Part shown: positions 1-7,552 of the stretch, piece by piece | Layout: the number at the start of each line of letters is the position of its first letter | Position numbering within the stretch: position 1 is the first letter of the stretch | Translations under genes and position numbers: made by a program | Assembly: GCA_002790195.1 (NCBI GenBank) | Contig: PFUR01000022.1 | Coordinates: forward strand, 1 to 61,566 | Direction of reading: 5' to 3' | Source of the DNA: Flavobacteriales bacterium CG_4_9_14_3_um_filter_40_17 | GTDB lineage: Bacteria; Bacteroidota; Bacteroidia; Flavobacteriales; Flavobacteriaceae | DNA length: 61,566 nucleotides | The notes under the pieces: model-generated | Told to the model about the DNA's origin: nothing | Database searches by the model: none | What the model saw: only the letters and a program-made list of their open reading frames with translations

Positions 1-1
1 C

Positions 2-253
2 CCTCAATTGGAAACCCGCGCAGAATACCGGTATCTGAAAATCATCGGAGCTGATGCCGTTGGGATGAGTACAGTACCTGAAGCAATCGTGGCAAATCAT
101 TTGTGTTTACCTTGTGCCGCCATCTCTGTGCTGACCGACGAATGCGATCCGGACAATCTGTTGCCGGTCAAAATACAAGACATCATCTCGACGGCAAATT
201 TTGCCGAACCCAATTTGGTGCGCTTGTTTAGAGAATTGCTTAAAAACTTATAA
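2..253 (+). CDS. Purine nucleoside phosphorylase, C-terminal part (cut by window start)
   Basis: The reading frame is open from the first bases and stops at 251-253, so only the last 83 codons are present. The segment PQLETRAEYRYL followed by GADAVGMSTVPEA is the typical block of trimeric purine nucleoside phosphorylases (PNP/XapA family), where it forms part of the nucleoside-binding site. The enzyme splits purine nucleosides with phosphate into free base and (deoxy)ribose 1-phosphate in the cytoplasm, for purine salvage. The next gene starts 4 bases downstream, suggesting cotranscription. No start codon is visible here; the true start lies upstream of the window. Confidence 0.85.
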   Translation, partial: PQLETRAEYRYLKIIGADAVGMSTVPEAIVANHLCLPCAAISVLTDECDPDNLLPVKIQDIISTANFAEPNLVRLFRELLKNL

Positions 254-257
254 ACCG

Positions 258-1127
258 ATGGATAAGTATCTCGAAATCATCATCAAATCGTACAAAGGAT
301 ATTACAACTACCTCGTGCATGAAATTTCACACCCCTCGTGGCACAACTATTTTTATTGGCTGATTGGGGTTTCGCTCTTGTTTTGGCTCTTGGAAATCAT
401 GCACCCGTGGCGGAAAAACCAACCGGTCATCCGAAAAGATTTTTGGCTGGATGCTTTCTATATGTTTTTCAACTTTTTCCTATTTTCTTTGATTGGTTAC
501 AACGCTTTGTCCAATGTGGCGGTTACTTTTTTCCATGAATGCCTCTTGAAAATCGGAATCGACAATCTGGCAATTTTCAACGCAGCTAATTTGAGCGTCT
601 TTTCGCAGCTTTTTATCTTGTTTGTCGTGCGCGATTTCATACAATACCTCATCCACCGTTTGTTGCATTTCAGCCCGTTTTTGTGGAACTTTCACAAAGT
701 ACATCACTCTGTCAAACAGATGGGATTTGCGGCTCAAATGCGCTACCATTGGATGGAAAACGTGGTCTATCGTTCCTTGCAATACATCCCGTTGGCACTA
801 ATCGGTTTTGGCATTCAAGATTACATCATCGTCTATTTGTTCGCGTTTGCGATAGGCCATTTCAACCACGCCAACATCAAGGTCCCGTTGGGCCCGCTCA
901 AATATATTTTCAACAACCCGCAGATGCACATCTGGCACCACGCCAAAAAATTGCCCAACAAATACGGAGTCAATTTCGGCCTGACGCTCAGCCTGTGGGA
1001 CTATCTTTTCAAAACCGATTACATCCCTTCCGATGGCCGCGACATCTCTTTGGGTTTCGACCACGATGAGGTTTTCCCAGATAATTTCCTCGGCCAGGCA
1101 GTTTATCCGGCGAACAAAAAAGATTGA
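258..1127 (+). CDS. Sterol desaturase / fatty acid hydroxylase family membrane protein
   Basis: A 289-residue multi-pass membrane protein of the fatty acid hydroxylase superfamily (non-haem di-iron enzymes that hydroxylate or desaturate lipids). The diagnostic histidine boxes are visible: HRLLH, then HKVHH, and near the C-terminus HIWHH, with an additional FNHAN between them. About five hydrophobic segments surround the boxes, so the metal site would face the cytoplasm. I start at the ATG at 258 (MDKYLEI), 4 bases after the preceding stop; a longer frame from 201 would overlap the PNP gene and adds no recognisable sequence. The substrate cannot be told from sequence: a membrane lipid, carotenoid or fatty acid are all possible. 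Confidence 0.85.
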   Translation: MDKYLEIIIKSYKGYYNYLVHEISHPSWHNYFYWLIGVSLLFWLLEIMHPWRKNQPVIRKDFWLDAFYMFFNFFLFSLIGYNALSNVAVTFFHECLLKIGIDNLAIFNAANLSVFSQLFILFVVRDFIQYLIHRLLHFSPFLWNFHKVHHSVKQMGFAAQMRYHWMENVVYRSLQYIPLALIGFGIQDYIIVYLFAFAIGHFNHANIKVPLGPLKYIFNNPQMHIWHHAKKLPNKYGVNFGLTLSLWDYLFKTDYIPSDGRDISLGFDHDEVFPDNFLGQAVYPANKKD

Positions 1128-1165
1128 GGATTTCCACCTTAGGTTGAATTCAATATCAGTATTTT

Positions 1166-1290
1166 TTAGGGCGTGCCCCTTCAGTTGTTCGTGCCTCACA
1201 ACTTCGGGTCGGGCTTTTCGTTCCCGCTTTTTTTATTTGGCGAACAAAAATCGCCAAATAAAAAAGAGCTCCACTACAATCCCTCACGCA
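1166..1290 (+). repeat. Structured intergenic element with long perfect hairpin (GGGCGTG ... CTCACGC)
   Basis: This intergenic stretch starts with TTTAGGGCGTGCCCC and ends with ACAATCCCTCACGCAG. GCGTG at the left end can pair with CACGC at the right end. Between them lie TTCGGGTCGGGCTTTTCG and a perfect 15-bp stem: TTTTTTATTTGGCGA at 1229-1243 pairs with 1251-1265 around a 7-base loop. From memory, flavobacterial genomes carry dispersed intergenic elements of this form (GGGCGT, then TCGGGCTTTTCG, a variable hairpin, then ACTACAATCCCTMACGCA), but I could not check this. It does not read as protein. It may be a small structured RNA or a dispersed non-autonomous repeat. No second copy was noticed in the window. 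Confidence 0.6.
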
Positions 1291-1401
1291 GCTTCTATAA
1301 CCAAACCTTCAGTAAGCCAATCAATGGCTATAAATCATAGAATACAGTGCTATCATTTATAGGTGAAGCCGAAAATTAATTTTTCATCATCAATCGTTAT
1401 C

Positions 1402-1436
1402 TTGACTCGGAAACTCGTTTTCGTTTCCTAATTTTG
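1402..1436 (+). promoter_or_regulatory. Bacteroidota-type promoter for the S1/P1 nuclease gene
   Basis: TAATTTTG at 1429-1436 is an exact match to the TAnnTTTG element (-7) of Bacteroidota promoters. A TTG at 1402-1404 lies 24 bases further upstream, close to the usual -33 distance. The gene starts at 1465, leaving a leader of roughly 20 bases. Confidence 0.6.
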
Positions 1437-1464
1437 CAACAAACTAACTACAACACTTTCATCC

Positions 1465-2244
1465 ATGAGAAGCCTACTCTTTTTTTTCGCATTCGTATTT
1501 TCAACTCAATTCAGCCTGAGCACCAATCTCGATTGGGGCAAAACCGGGCATCGCGTGGTGGGCGAACTTGCCGAGCAAAATCTCAGCAAACGCGCACAGA
1601 GAAAAATCGACAAAATACTCAACGGCCAAAGTTTGGCTTTCGTTTCTACCTATGCCGATGACATCAAATCGGATCGACGGTATAAAAAATATGATGTTTT
1701 GCACTATGTCAATTTTCCCTTAGACAAGAATTATTCAGACCAGCCCGCCAATGAAAATGGCGACATCATCAAAGGTATTCAGGAATGTATTGCCATTTTG
1801 AAAAACCCGAATACAACGGAAAGCGACCAAACTTTCTATCTGAAATTGTTGATACACTTCATCGGAGACTTACACCAACCAATGCACATCGGGCAAGCTG
1901 AAGACAAAGGCGGAAACAACATACAAGTTCAATGGTTTGGCAAAGGCTCCAACCTACATAGGGTGTGGGACAGCGAAATGATAGACGGTTACAACATGAG
2001 TTATACCGAATTGACAGAAAATTTACCGGCGATTTCTAAAGAAGGAAAAAAACAAATCATGCAGTCCGACCTGATAGACTGGGTGGCGGAAACCCGAGAA
2101 GTCACCAAAAAAATCTACGCAAGCGTCCATAGTGGCGACAAGTTGGGATACAACTATTCCTATGATTATTTTGATACAGTACGGATTCAACTTCAAAAAG
2201 CAGGTCTGCGGCTGGCCAAAATCTTGAATGAGATTTACCTTTAG
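1465..2244 (+). CDS. Secreted S1/P1-family zinc nuclease
   Basis: A 259-residue exported phosphodiesterase/nuclease of the S1/P1 family, which uses three zinc ions to cut single-stranded nucleic acids and remove 3' phosphates. An N-terminal signal peptide (about residues 1-22) precedes a mature start near LDWGKTGHR; in this family the N-terminal Trp (here W24) and a nearby His are zinc ligands. Further ligands are visible at ADD (65-66), LHYVNF (H80), HFIGDLHQPMH (H131, D135, H137, H141) and NLHRVWD (H165, D169), so the catalytic set looks complete. The length is normal for bacterial members. A clear promoter lies at 1402-1436. A role in scavenging phosphate or nucleosides outside the cell is inferred. 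Confidence 0.92.
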   Translation: MRSLLFFFAFVFSTQFSLSTNLDWGKTGHRVVGELAEQNLSKRAQRKIDKILNGQSLAFVSTYADDIKSDRRYKKYDVLHYVNFPLDKNYSDQPANENGDIIKGIQECIAILKNPNTTESDQTFYLKLLIHFIGDLHQPMHIGQAEDKGGNNIQVQWFGKGSNLHRVWDSEMIDGYNMSYTELTENLPAISKEGKKQIMQSDLIDWVAETREVTKKIYASVHSGDKLGYNYSYDYFDTVRIQLQKAGLRLAKILNEIYL

Positions 2245-2434
2245 TTCACCCGTAAAGACGATTAATAATTGTTTTTTTAATATCAGATAAGGGATTTGTT
2301 TTAAACCGAAAAAAATCTGCTCTTGACCAAGCCTTTCAACTTTTACAAGCTGAAAAGTGTTTTAATTGAAAGAAATCTATCGGTTGAATGAAATATTTTT
2401 ATACTTTCGAACCCTACCAATTTCACTTTCAACC

Positions 2435-3715
2435 ATGACCAAAAAACTTATTCACCTTCTGACTTTCATTGTTGCCCTACACGTATCGGCACAAGATACT
2501 TTTTTGCATTGCGGTAAACTCATCGACACCAAAAACGGTAAAGTACTCAAAGAAAAAACCATAGTTATTTCGGGAGACCGAATCACCAAAGTAGCGGATG
2601 GTTACTTGACTCCGCCCAATCCTTCGGATAAGGTTATCGATTTGAAAAACAAAACCGTTTTGCCCGGCTTGATTGACATGCACGTTCATGTGGAAGGCGA
2701 AACCAATCCCAACCAGTATTTGGAACGCTTTACACTGAATGATGCCGATGTAGCTTTGCGCGCTACAACTTTTTTGAAAACCACACTCATGGCAGGCTTC
2801 ACCACCGTGAGAGACATGGGCGGTTCGGGAGTCAATGTGTCGCTTCGCAATGCCGTCAACAAGGGTTATATTTATGGCCCGCGAATCTTTACGGCAGAAA
2901 AATCATTGGCAACTACCGGCGGCCATGCCGACCCGACCAATGGCACCAAAAGCGAGTTGATGGGCAATCCGGGCTCGAAAGAAGGCGTGGTCAACAGCGC
3001 GGAAGATGGCAAAAAGGCAGTACGCCAACGATACAAAAACGGCGCAGATTGGATAAAAATCACGGCTACGGGCGGCGTACTTAGTGTAGCTAAAAATGGG
3101 CAAAACCCACAGTTTACCGTAGACGAAATAAAAGCCATCACCGAAACCGCCAAAGATTACGGCATGTTTGTAGCCGCTCACGCACACGGCGATGAAGGCA
3201 TGCAACGTGCCATTTTGGGTGGCGTGAAAACCATCGAACACGGCACGCTGATGAGCGAAGCAACGATGGATTTGATGGTCAAACACGATGTTTATTTAGT
3301 TCCTACTATCATCGCCGGAAAAGAAGTGGGCAAAAATGCGCGTATTCCAGGTTACTTTCCGGCCATCATAGTACCCAAAGCTTTAGCTGTTGAAAGTAAA
3401 ATGACCGAAACTTTTGCCAAAGCCTACAAAAAAGGCGTAAAAATTGCCTTCGGAACAGATGCCGGCGTTTTCCCTCATGGCATCAACGCCCAAGAGTTTG
3501 GCTACATGGTTGCCGCCGGCATGCCGATCATGGAAGCCATCCAATCGGCTACGGTGACACCTGCTTTTTTGCTCAACCAAACTGAAAACATCGGCAGCAT
3601 CGAAGCCGGGAAATTGGCAGACATCATCGCGACGGATGAAGACCCGGTGCAAAACGTGAAAACATTAGAAAATGTGGCTTTTGTGATGAAAGAAGGGAAA
3701 ATTTATAAAAATTAA
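2435..3715 (+). CDS. Secreted metal-dependent amidohydrolase (imidazolonepropionase/prolidase-like)
   Basis: A 426-residue amidohydrolase-superfamily protein with a signal peptide ending near VSAQD, so probably periplasmic. Metal-site motifs are in the expected order: HVHVEG, WIKITATGG (likely the bridging lysine), AAHAHGD, TIEHGT and FGTDAG. An N-terminal beta-sandwich strand (GKLIDTKNGKVL) and the C-terminal GKLADIIATDEDP are typical of the family. Relatives are annotated as Xaa-Pro dipeptidases or imidazolonepropionase-like hydrolases; the substrate is not determined. I start at ATG 2435 (MTKKLIHLL) because it opens the signal peptide. A longer frame from 2366 would place non-signal residues in front and run across the probable promoter (TACTTTCG near 2402). 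Confidence 0.88.
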   Translation: MTKKLIHLLTFIVALHVSAQDTFLHCGKLIDTKNGKVLKEKTIVISGDRITKVADGYLTPPNPSDKVIDLKNKTVLPGLIDMHVHVEGETNPNQYLERFTLNDADVALRATTFLKTTLMAGFTTVRDMGGSGVNVSLRNAVNKGYIYGPRIFTAEKSLATTGGHADPTNGTKSELMGNPGSKEGVVNSAEDGKKAVRQRYKNGADWIKITATGGVLSVAKNGQNPQFTVDEIKAITETAKDYGMFVAAHAHGDEGMQRAILGGVKTIEHGTLMSEATMDLMVKHDVYLVPTIIAGKEVGKNARIPGYFPAIIVPKALAVESKMTETFAKAYKKGVKIAFGTDAGVFPHGINAQEFGYMVAAGMPIMEAIQSATVTPAFLLNQTENIGSIEAGKLADIIATDEDPVQNVKTLENVAFVMKEGKIYKN

Positions 3716-3743
3716 AAGAACACATTTCAAAGCCTCAAAATTG

Positions 3744-3760
3744 AAAACCTCAAAGGTTTT
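3744..3760. terminator. Short hairpin between convergent genes, possible bidirectional terminator
   Basis: AAAACCT, loop CAA, AGGTTTT gives a 7-bp stem flanked by A- and T-rich ends. It lies between the amidohydrolase stop (3715) and the end of the opposing gene (3779), the expected place for a bidirectional terminator. The stem is short and AT-rich, so the call is weak. Confidence 0.4.
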
Positions 3761-3778
3761 GTATGATTCGCCTTCATT

Positions 3779-4291
3779 TTATTCCTTAAACCACCCGGCG
3801 TATTTTACGTAATTTTCGGCAATCCGGTTAATTTCTCCCGCTTGCAATTCGGCACTGATGTCTTTGATTTTTTTGGCGGGAACACCCGCGTAAATACTCC
3901 CCGACTCGATTCGCGTGTGTTGCGTGACAACGGCTCCTGCTGCTACTATGCTGTTGCTTTCCACCACACAGCCATCCATCACGATGGCACCCATACCAAT
4001 CAGTACATTGTCGTGCAAAGTGCATCCATGAACCAATGCATTGTGCCCGATGGAGACATTGTTGCCGATGTTGGTCGGAAATCTTTGATAGGTACAATGA
4101 ATCACAGCGCCGTCTTGCACATTCACACGGTTTCCCATTTTGACGTAATGCACGTCGCCCCGGATGACGGCATTAAACCAAACACTGCATTCATCGCCCA
4201 TGCTTACTTCGCCCACGATGGTGGCGTTTTCGGCTATAAAACAGTTTTCGCCGAATTCAGGTGACTTCCCGTTGATTGTTTTTATCAGCAT
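3779..4291 (-). CDS. Gamma-class carbonic anhydrase-like hexapeptide protein (PaaY/YrdA type)
   Basis: A 170-residue left-handed beta-helix protein with repeated hexapeptides (for example NVSIGHNALVHGCTLHDNVLIGMGAIVMDG). The three histidines that bind metal in gamma carbonic anhydrases appear in AVIHC and IGHNALVHG. Family members form trimers, with the metal at subunit interfaces, and either hydrate CO2 or act as acyltransferases or thioesterases. PaaY and YrdA/CaiE-like proteins are the nearest well-known relatives. It is cytoplasmic, with no signal peptide. It is transcribed towards the amidohydrolase and downstream of, or independent from, the PorP/SprF gene; a 150-base AT-rich gap separates the two. 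Confidence 0.87.
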   Translation of the reverse strand: MLIKTINGKSPEFGENCFIAENATIVGEVSMGDECSVWFNAVIRGDVHYVKMGNRVNVQDGAVIHCTYQRFPTNIGNNVSIGHNALVHGCTLHDNVLIGMGAIVMDGCVVESNSIVAAGAVVTQHTRIESGSIYAGVPAKKIKDISAELQAGEINRIAENYVKYAGWFKE

Positions 4292-4441
4292 GATTTGTAA
4301 AAGTTATTTGTTGTAATCGATTCACTCTTCTATTTTTACTTAAAAGGCAACTATTTACCCACAAAAAAATTGTTTCATCAATCAAATGCTAAATTGACAC
4401 ATTGTTAAATTGTTCAATTGTTTTATTGTTACACTTCCCAA

Positions 4442-5443
4442 TCAATACGCCGAATTGCAATGGCAGTCATAAGGTTTTTCGCGTTTCATAAATTCGTATC
4501 CGATGGTAATTTGGTGAAAGCCGCCGTTGTCAAATTTCACATCGCCGACTTGTGAAATGTAGGTATAGCCAAACATGAAATCTTTGTAGTTAACCCCAAC
4601 CAGTCCGGTGATGTAGTTGAGGTTTTGGGTTTGAATATTACCGCCGGGTGTGACAAACTCAGCATTGTCAAGGCTTCTTCGTGCTGATATGCCCGCCCAA
4701 ACCTGCCCAAATTCCATCTTTCGATAGACTTTTGTGTTCAAATCGATGCTGCTTTCTTGTGTTTGTTCTTTGATTTGAAACAAAACAGAAGGCTCCCAAT
4801 AAGTCCTTCTTCGATAGTTGGTAAACTCGTAGCCCAATGTCAACAAATAGTTTCGCTGACTGCGTGGTTCAAGACCGGTAAAAATCTGCCGGTCGCGCGA
4901 CAGCAGGTTTTTGATTGTGAAATAGGAATAAAACTCCCAAAAGTGATAGGCTATGCCCACATCAATATTGAAAAAATTATCTTCCTGCACCGAACCTGAA
5001 ATAATCGGGTCAAAATCGCGTAGGTCGAAAGATGTTTCATCCAATTGATTTTGAAAAAACCCAAAACTCATCCCGAAAGAAAGCATGTTCAAATCGAGTT
5101 CATCTCTCGAAAAAAGCAAGTGATACGCGTAAGTCGCCTGTACGCCTTTTTGTGAGCTGAATCCGTTTTCATCGTTGTAAAGAATCAATCCGAGTCCTGT
5201 TTTTTCGCCAAACCGAGAGTGGACACTCAACGTTTGAAGATTGGGAGCGTTGTCTTGCCCGACCCATTGAGTACCTGCTGTCAGCCTGAGTTTGGCAGCA
5301 AAACCCATTCCCGCCTGTGCAGGATGAAGCAGGTAGTAATTATCGGTCAGGTAATCATACAAAACCGGAACGCCGTCTTGCGCTTTTGCAGTAGAAAGCA
5401 ACAAAAAACAAAAAGGGAAAACCAGAAAATATTTTAACCGCAT
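4442..5443 (-). CDS. PorP/SprF-family type IX secretion-associated outer membrane protein
   Basis: A 333-residue protein with a signal peptide (MRLKYFLVFPFCFLLLSTAKA) and a beta-rich body full of alternating aromatic strands (such as GFGFFQNQ-like and YTYISQVGDVKFDNGGFHQI). It matches the Bacteroidota PorP/SprF family (IPR019861), one of which (SprF) helps secrete the gliding adhesin SprB. The motif VPVLYDYLTDNYYLLHPAQAG near the mature N-terminus resembles the YxxNPAxAG segment of the family. The start at 5443 fits the signal peptide better than an upstream ATG at 5476. There is no SprA/SprB-like neighbour, so this may be an orphan paralogue serving another T9SS substrate. Confidence 0.85.
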   Translation of the reverse strand: MRLKYFLVFPFCFLLLSTAKAQDGVPVLYDYLTDNYYLLHPAQAGMGFAAKLRLTAGTQWVGQDNAPNLQTLSVHSRFGEKTGLGLILYNDENGFSSQKGVQATYAYHLLFSRDELDLNMLSFGMSFGFFQNQLDETSFDLRDFDPIISGSVQEDNFFNIDVGIAYHFWEFYSYFTIKNLLSRDRQIFTGLEPRSQRNYLLTLGYEFTNYRRRTYWEPSVLFQIKEQTQESSIDLNTKVYRKMEFGQVWAGISARRSLDNAEFVTPGGNIQTQNLNYITGLVGVNYKDFMFGYTYISQVGDVKFDNGGFHQITIGYEFMKREKPYDCHCNSAY

Positions 5444-5556
5444 CAAAGAATTTTTTGGGCAACTAATATAATCCAATTTATATCATTAAAAGAAGTTGAT
5501 TTTAAATTTAACGAATCTAAAAACACCGAAATCTGCGTGTGAAGAGTATGATTTTG

Positions 5557-5564
5557 TACTTTTG
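5557..5564 (+). promoter_or_regulatory. Promoter -7 element TACTTTTG for the NifU-family gene
   Basis: Exact TAnnTTTG match 16 bases upstream of the ATG at 5580, giving a very short leader. No clear TTG was found at the expected -33 distance (TGTG lies nearby), so this is a probable but incomplete promoter. Confidence 0.5.
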
Positions 5565-5579
5565 TAAAAAAATATAACC

Positions 5580-6479
5580 ATGACTTCTTTTCAACTTACC
5601 ATAAAACACACTACGCATCCTGAAATCATCAAATTTGAGAGCAATCGATTTTTGACCGATCACAACAGCCGCGAATACAACAACATCGATGAAGCCAAGG
5701 ATTCGCCGCTGGCGCAACAATTATTTTTTCTGCCATTTGTAAAAGCCGTTTACATCACCCCTTCTTTTGTGGCGGTTGCCCGCTATCCGATGGTTACTTG
5801 GGAAGAGGTACAAGATGAACTTTTGACGCAAATAGAAGACTATCTGAACGAAGGGGGCATGGTAATCGAATCGGCGGAAAAAGCCAAAGCGACTCCGATT
5901 ACCGTCTATGCAGAAAACACGCCCAACCCCGCAGCCATGCGCTACGTGGCCAACAAAATATTGGTTGCTGGATTGCGAGAATTTAAATCCGCCGAAACCG
6001 CTGAGTCCAACACTTTAGTTGCCAAATTGTTTGCTTTTCCGTATGTGAAGGAAGTGTTTGTGAGCGACAATTATTTGTCTGTTACCAAACACGAATCAGC
6101 CGATTGGGACGAAATCACACAAGAAGTACGCCAGTTTATTTTGGATGAGTTGACAGCCGGGACACAGGCTGTGTTGAACGGCCAAGGAGAAAAAGCAAGC
6201 TCGGCCAGCTCTGAAGACAGCCATGCCGAATCGGACGATGTGATTTCAGCAGAAATCAAAAGAATCTTGGATGAATACGTAAAACCTGCAGTCGCTTCCG
6301 ATGGAGGTCACATCCGGTTTGAAGCTTACAGCCCGAATACCAAAACTGTCACCGTGACCTTGCAAGGCGCGTGCAGCGGTTGCCCTTCGTCTATCTACAC
6401 TCTGAAGAACGGCATCGAAAATATGTTCCGCCAAATGATGGGCGAACACGTGCAGCACATCGAGGCGGTGAATGGGTGA
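5580..6479 (+). CDS. Nfu-type Fe-S scaffold/carrier with tandem Nfu_N domains
   Basis: A 299-residue iron-sulfur cluster carrier. Two Nfu_N-like domains follow one another (about 1-93 and 106-193). Both carry the pattern of an N-terminal strand, a 'SPLAQQLFFLPFVKAVYI' or 'NTLVAKLFAFPYVKEVFV' block, and a D/E-rich end. A polar linker (195-222) leads to the C-terminal NifU domain (223-299) with the cluster-binding CxxC in GACSGCPS (C265, C268). In the family the C-terminal domain holds a 4Fe-4S cluster between two monomers and hands it to apo-proteins. The double N-terminal domain is longer than the single one in many Nfu proteins; tandem forms occur in Bacteroidota as far as I recall. Confidence 0.9.
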   Translation: MTSFQLTIKHTTHPEIIKFESNRFLTDHNSREYNNIDEAKDSPLAQQLFFLPFVKAVYITPSFVAVARYPMVTWEEVQDELLTQIEDYLNEGGMVIESAEKAKATPITVYAENTPNPAAMRYVANKILVAGLREFKSAETAESNTLVAKLFAFPYVKEVFVSDNYLSVTKHESADWDEITQEVRQFILDELTAGTQAVLNGQGEKASSASSEDSHAESDDVISAEIKRILDEYVKPAVASDGGHIRFEAYSPNTKTVTVTLQGACSGCPSSIYTLKNGIENMFRQMMGEHVQHIEAVNG

Positions 6480-6519
6480 TGATAGTTGGTCAACTTTTTC
6501 ATTTTAAAACGTAAAGACC

Positions 6520-6903
6520 CTACTCTTTCCTCCCATCCACACTATATTTCCCGGCTCCAAAAACCGCTATCACAACAAAGCCAATCAGATAAAGTAACGG
6601 ATGTTCTTTGTTGGCCATCGGGTCGTGCAAGTGAACAACACAAGCGGCTGTCAACATAGTCAATATTGGCAGCACAGTCGCCCAGCGGGTTTTATAACCA
6701 GCAATCAAGAACAACGGGCACACAAATTCGGCTAAAACAGCCAGTACAAGTGTCGGCGTTTCGCCCAACCCAACCGGGTCGGCAAATTGGAAATTGCCTT
6801 TCAGAAGATTCAGGAATTTGTCTGTGCCATGCGTAAGCATCAAACCCGAAAAGCCAATCCTGAGCAAGGCTAAAGCAGCGTTTTGAGAAAAGGTAAAAGA
6901 CAT
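6520..6903 (-). CDS. DoxX-family membrane protein
   Basis: A 127-residue protein with four predicted membrane helices. The features of the DoxX family are visible: LLRIGFSGLMLTHG near the N-terminus, a TLVLAVLAEFVCPLFLIAG central helix, and ATVLPILTMLTAACVVH. DoxX proteins are small inner-membrane proteins linked to quinone, thiosulfate or oxidative-stress metabolism, but most members, including this one, have no defined reaction. It converges with the NifU-family gene (40-base gap). A second, unrelated-looking DoxX gene lies at 49367-49741. Confidence 0.82.
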   Translation of the reverse strand: MSFTFSQNAALALLRIGFSGLMLTHGTDKFLNLLKGNFQFADPVGLGETPTLVLAVLAEFVCPLFLIAGYKTRWATVLPILTMLTAACVVHLHDPMANKEHPLLYLIGFVVIAVFGAGKYSVDGRKE

Positions 6904-6986
6904 AAGTTTTTCGTTTTTGGGTTGTGTTGAATTAAAAACAATCCAAAGTTAATTTTTTTTAGCAGAATTCAATCTGTTCGGAAAAG

Positions 6987-7154
6987 CTACAACTTCCACT
7001 TTACCCCAAGTAACACATAACGAGGCTGCACAATATAGCGGTTGGTGCTGATGATAAAATCGTCGAAACTGTCGTTGTTGGTGGATGTGGTGTTGGAACT
7101 CAGACCTGTTTTGCCGATGCTTCGGTAGAAATCATCAAAGTGCGCGGGTTTGGA
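6987..7154 (-). pseudogene. C-terminal remnant of an outer-membrane beta-barrel (TonB-receptor-like) protein
   Basis: The last ~55 residues of an open frame ending at 6987 read like the closing strand of a TonB-dependent receptor: NRYIVQPRYVLLGVKWKL with a polar loop (SSNTTSTNNDSFDDF) before it. Bacteroidota receptors commonly end with a PRYxxLGxKxxF-like strand. Upstream of about 7154 the frame changes to unrelated low-complexity sequence with no barrel-like strands, and no receptor body follows. I read this as the stub of a deleted receptor gene. The longer frame, up to 7319, probably opens by chance. It could instead be a short unrelated hypothetical gene. Confidence 0.5.
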
Positions 7155-7552
7155 TATAAATTGGTGTATTGAGGATTTACCTGTAAATATTTTTAAAAAA
7201 TACGCTCGTTCTTCATACCCCGCTTTAGATATCATCCTCCGTTGGCATAAGCTCAATTTGACTTGACCCTTAAAGTACAAAGTAACGCACGAGAAATCTA
7301 AGTTTTGGGATGTAGTCACCTTTGACGATTTGTGCTTTACTTAGCCTAAAAATTTACAAAAAAAAACGCGGTTGTGCTTTTTTCTATAAAAACTACAATA
7401 GTGTGTTGAGTAGATAGGTGATCCACTTCATTTTAGTTTGTTGGGATAGGAATACTATCAAAAAAAGTCGATAATTCTTTATCCTCTGACTGTTTTTCAA
7501 TGTTTAAAATAAGGAAATCTTTTTGCACCACTAAAAGAAAATATTCAAAACA
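7155..7552. other. Intergenic debris region without a recognisable gene
   Basis: About 400 bases between the receptor remnant and the end of the aldehyde dehydrogenase gene. It is AT-rich and holds no frame that I can relate to a family. It may be the eroded remainder of the deleted gene whose 3' end survives at 6987-7154. No terminal repeats or transposase fragment are visible. Confidence 0.4.

Noticed and set aside
2366-2434. Longer N-terminus for the amidohydrolase (start at 2366)
   Set aside because: Adds residues before the signal peptide and overlaps a likely promoter element; the start at 2435 is preferred.
7155-7319. Upstream part of the frame ending at 6987 as a real protein
   Set aside because: No barrel strands or other family features; appears to be a chance opening of the frame.
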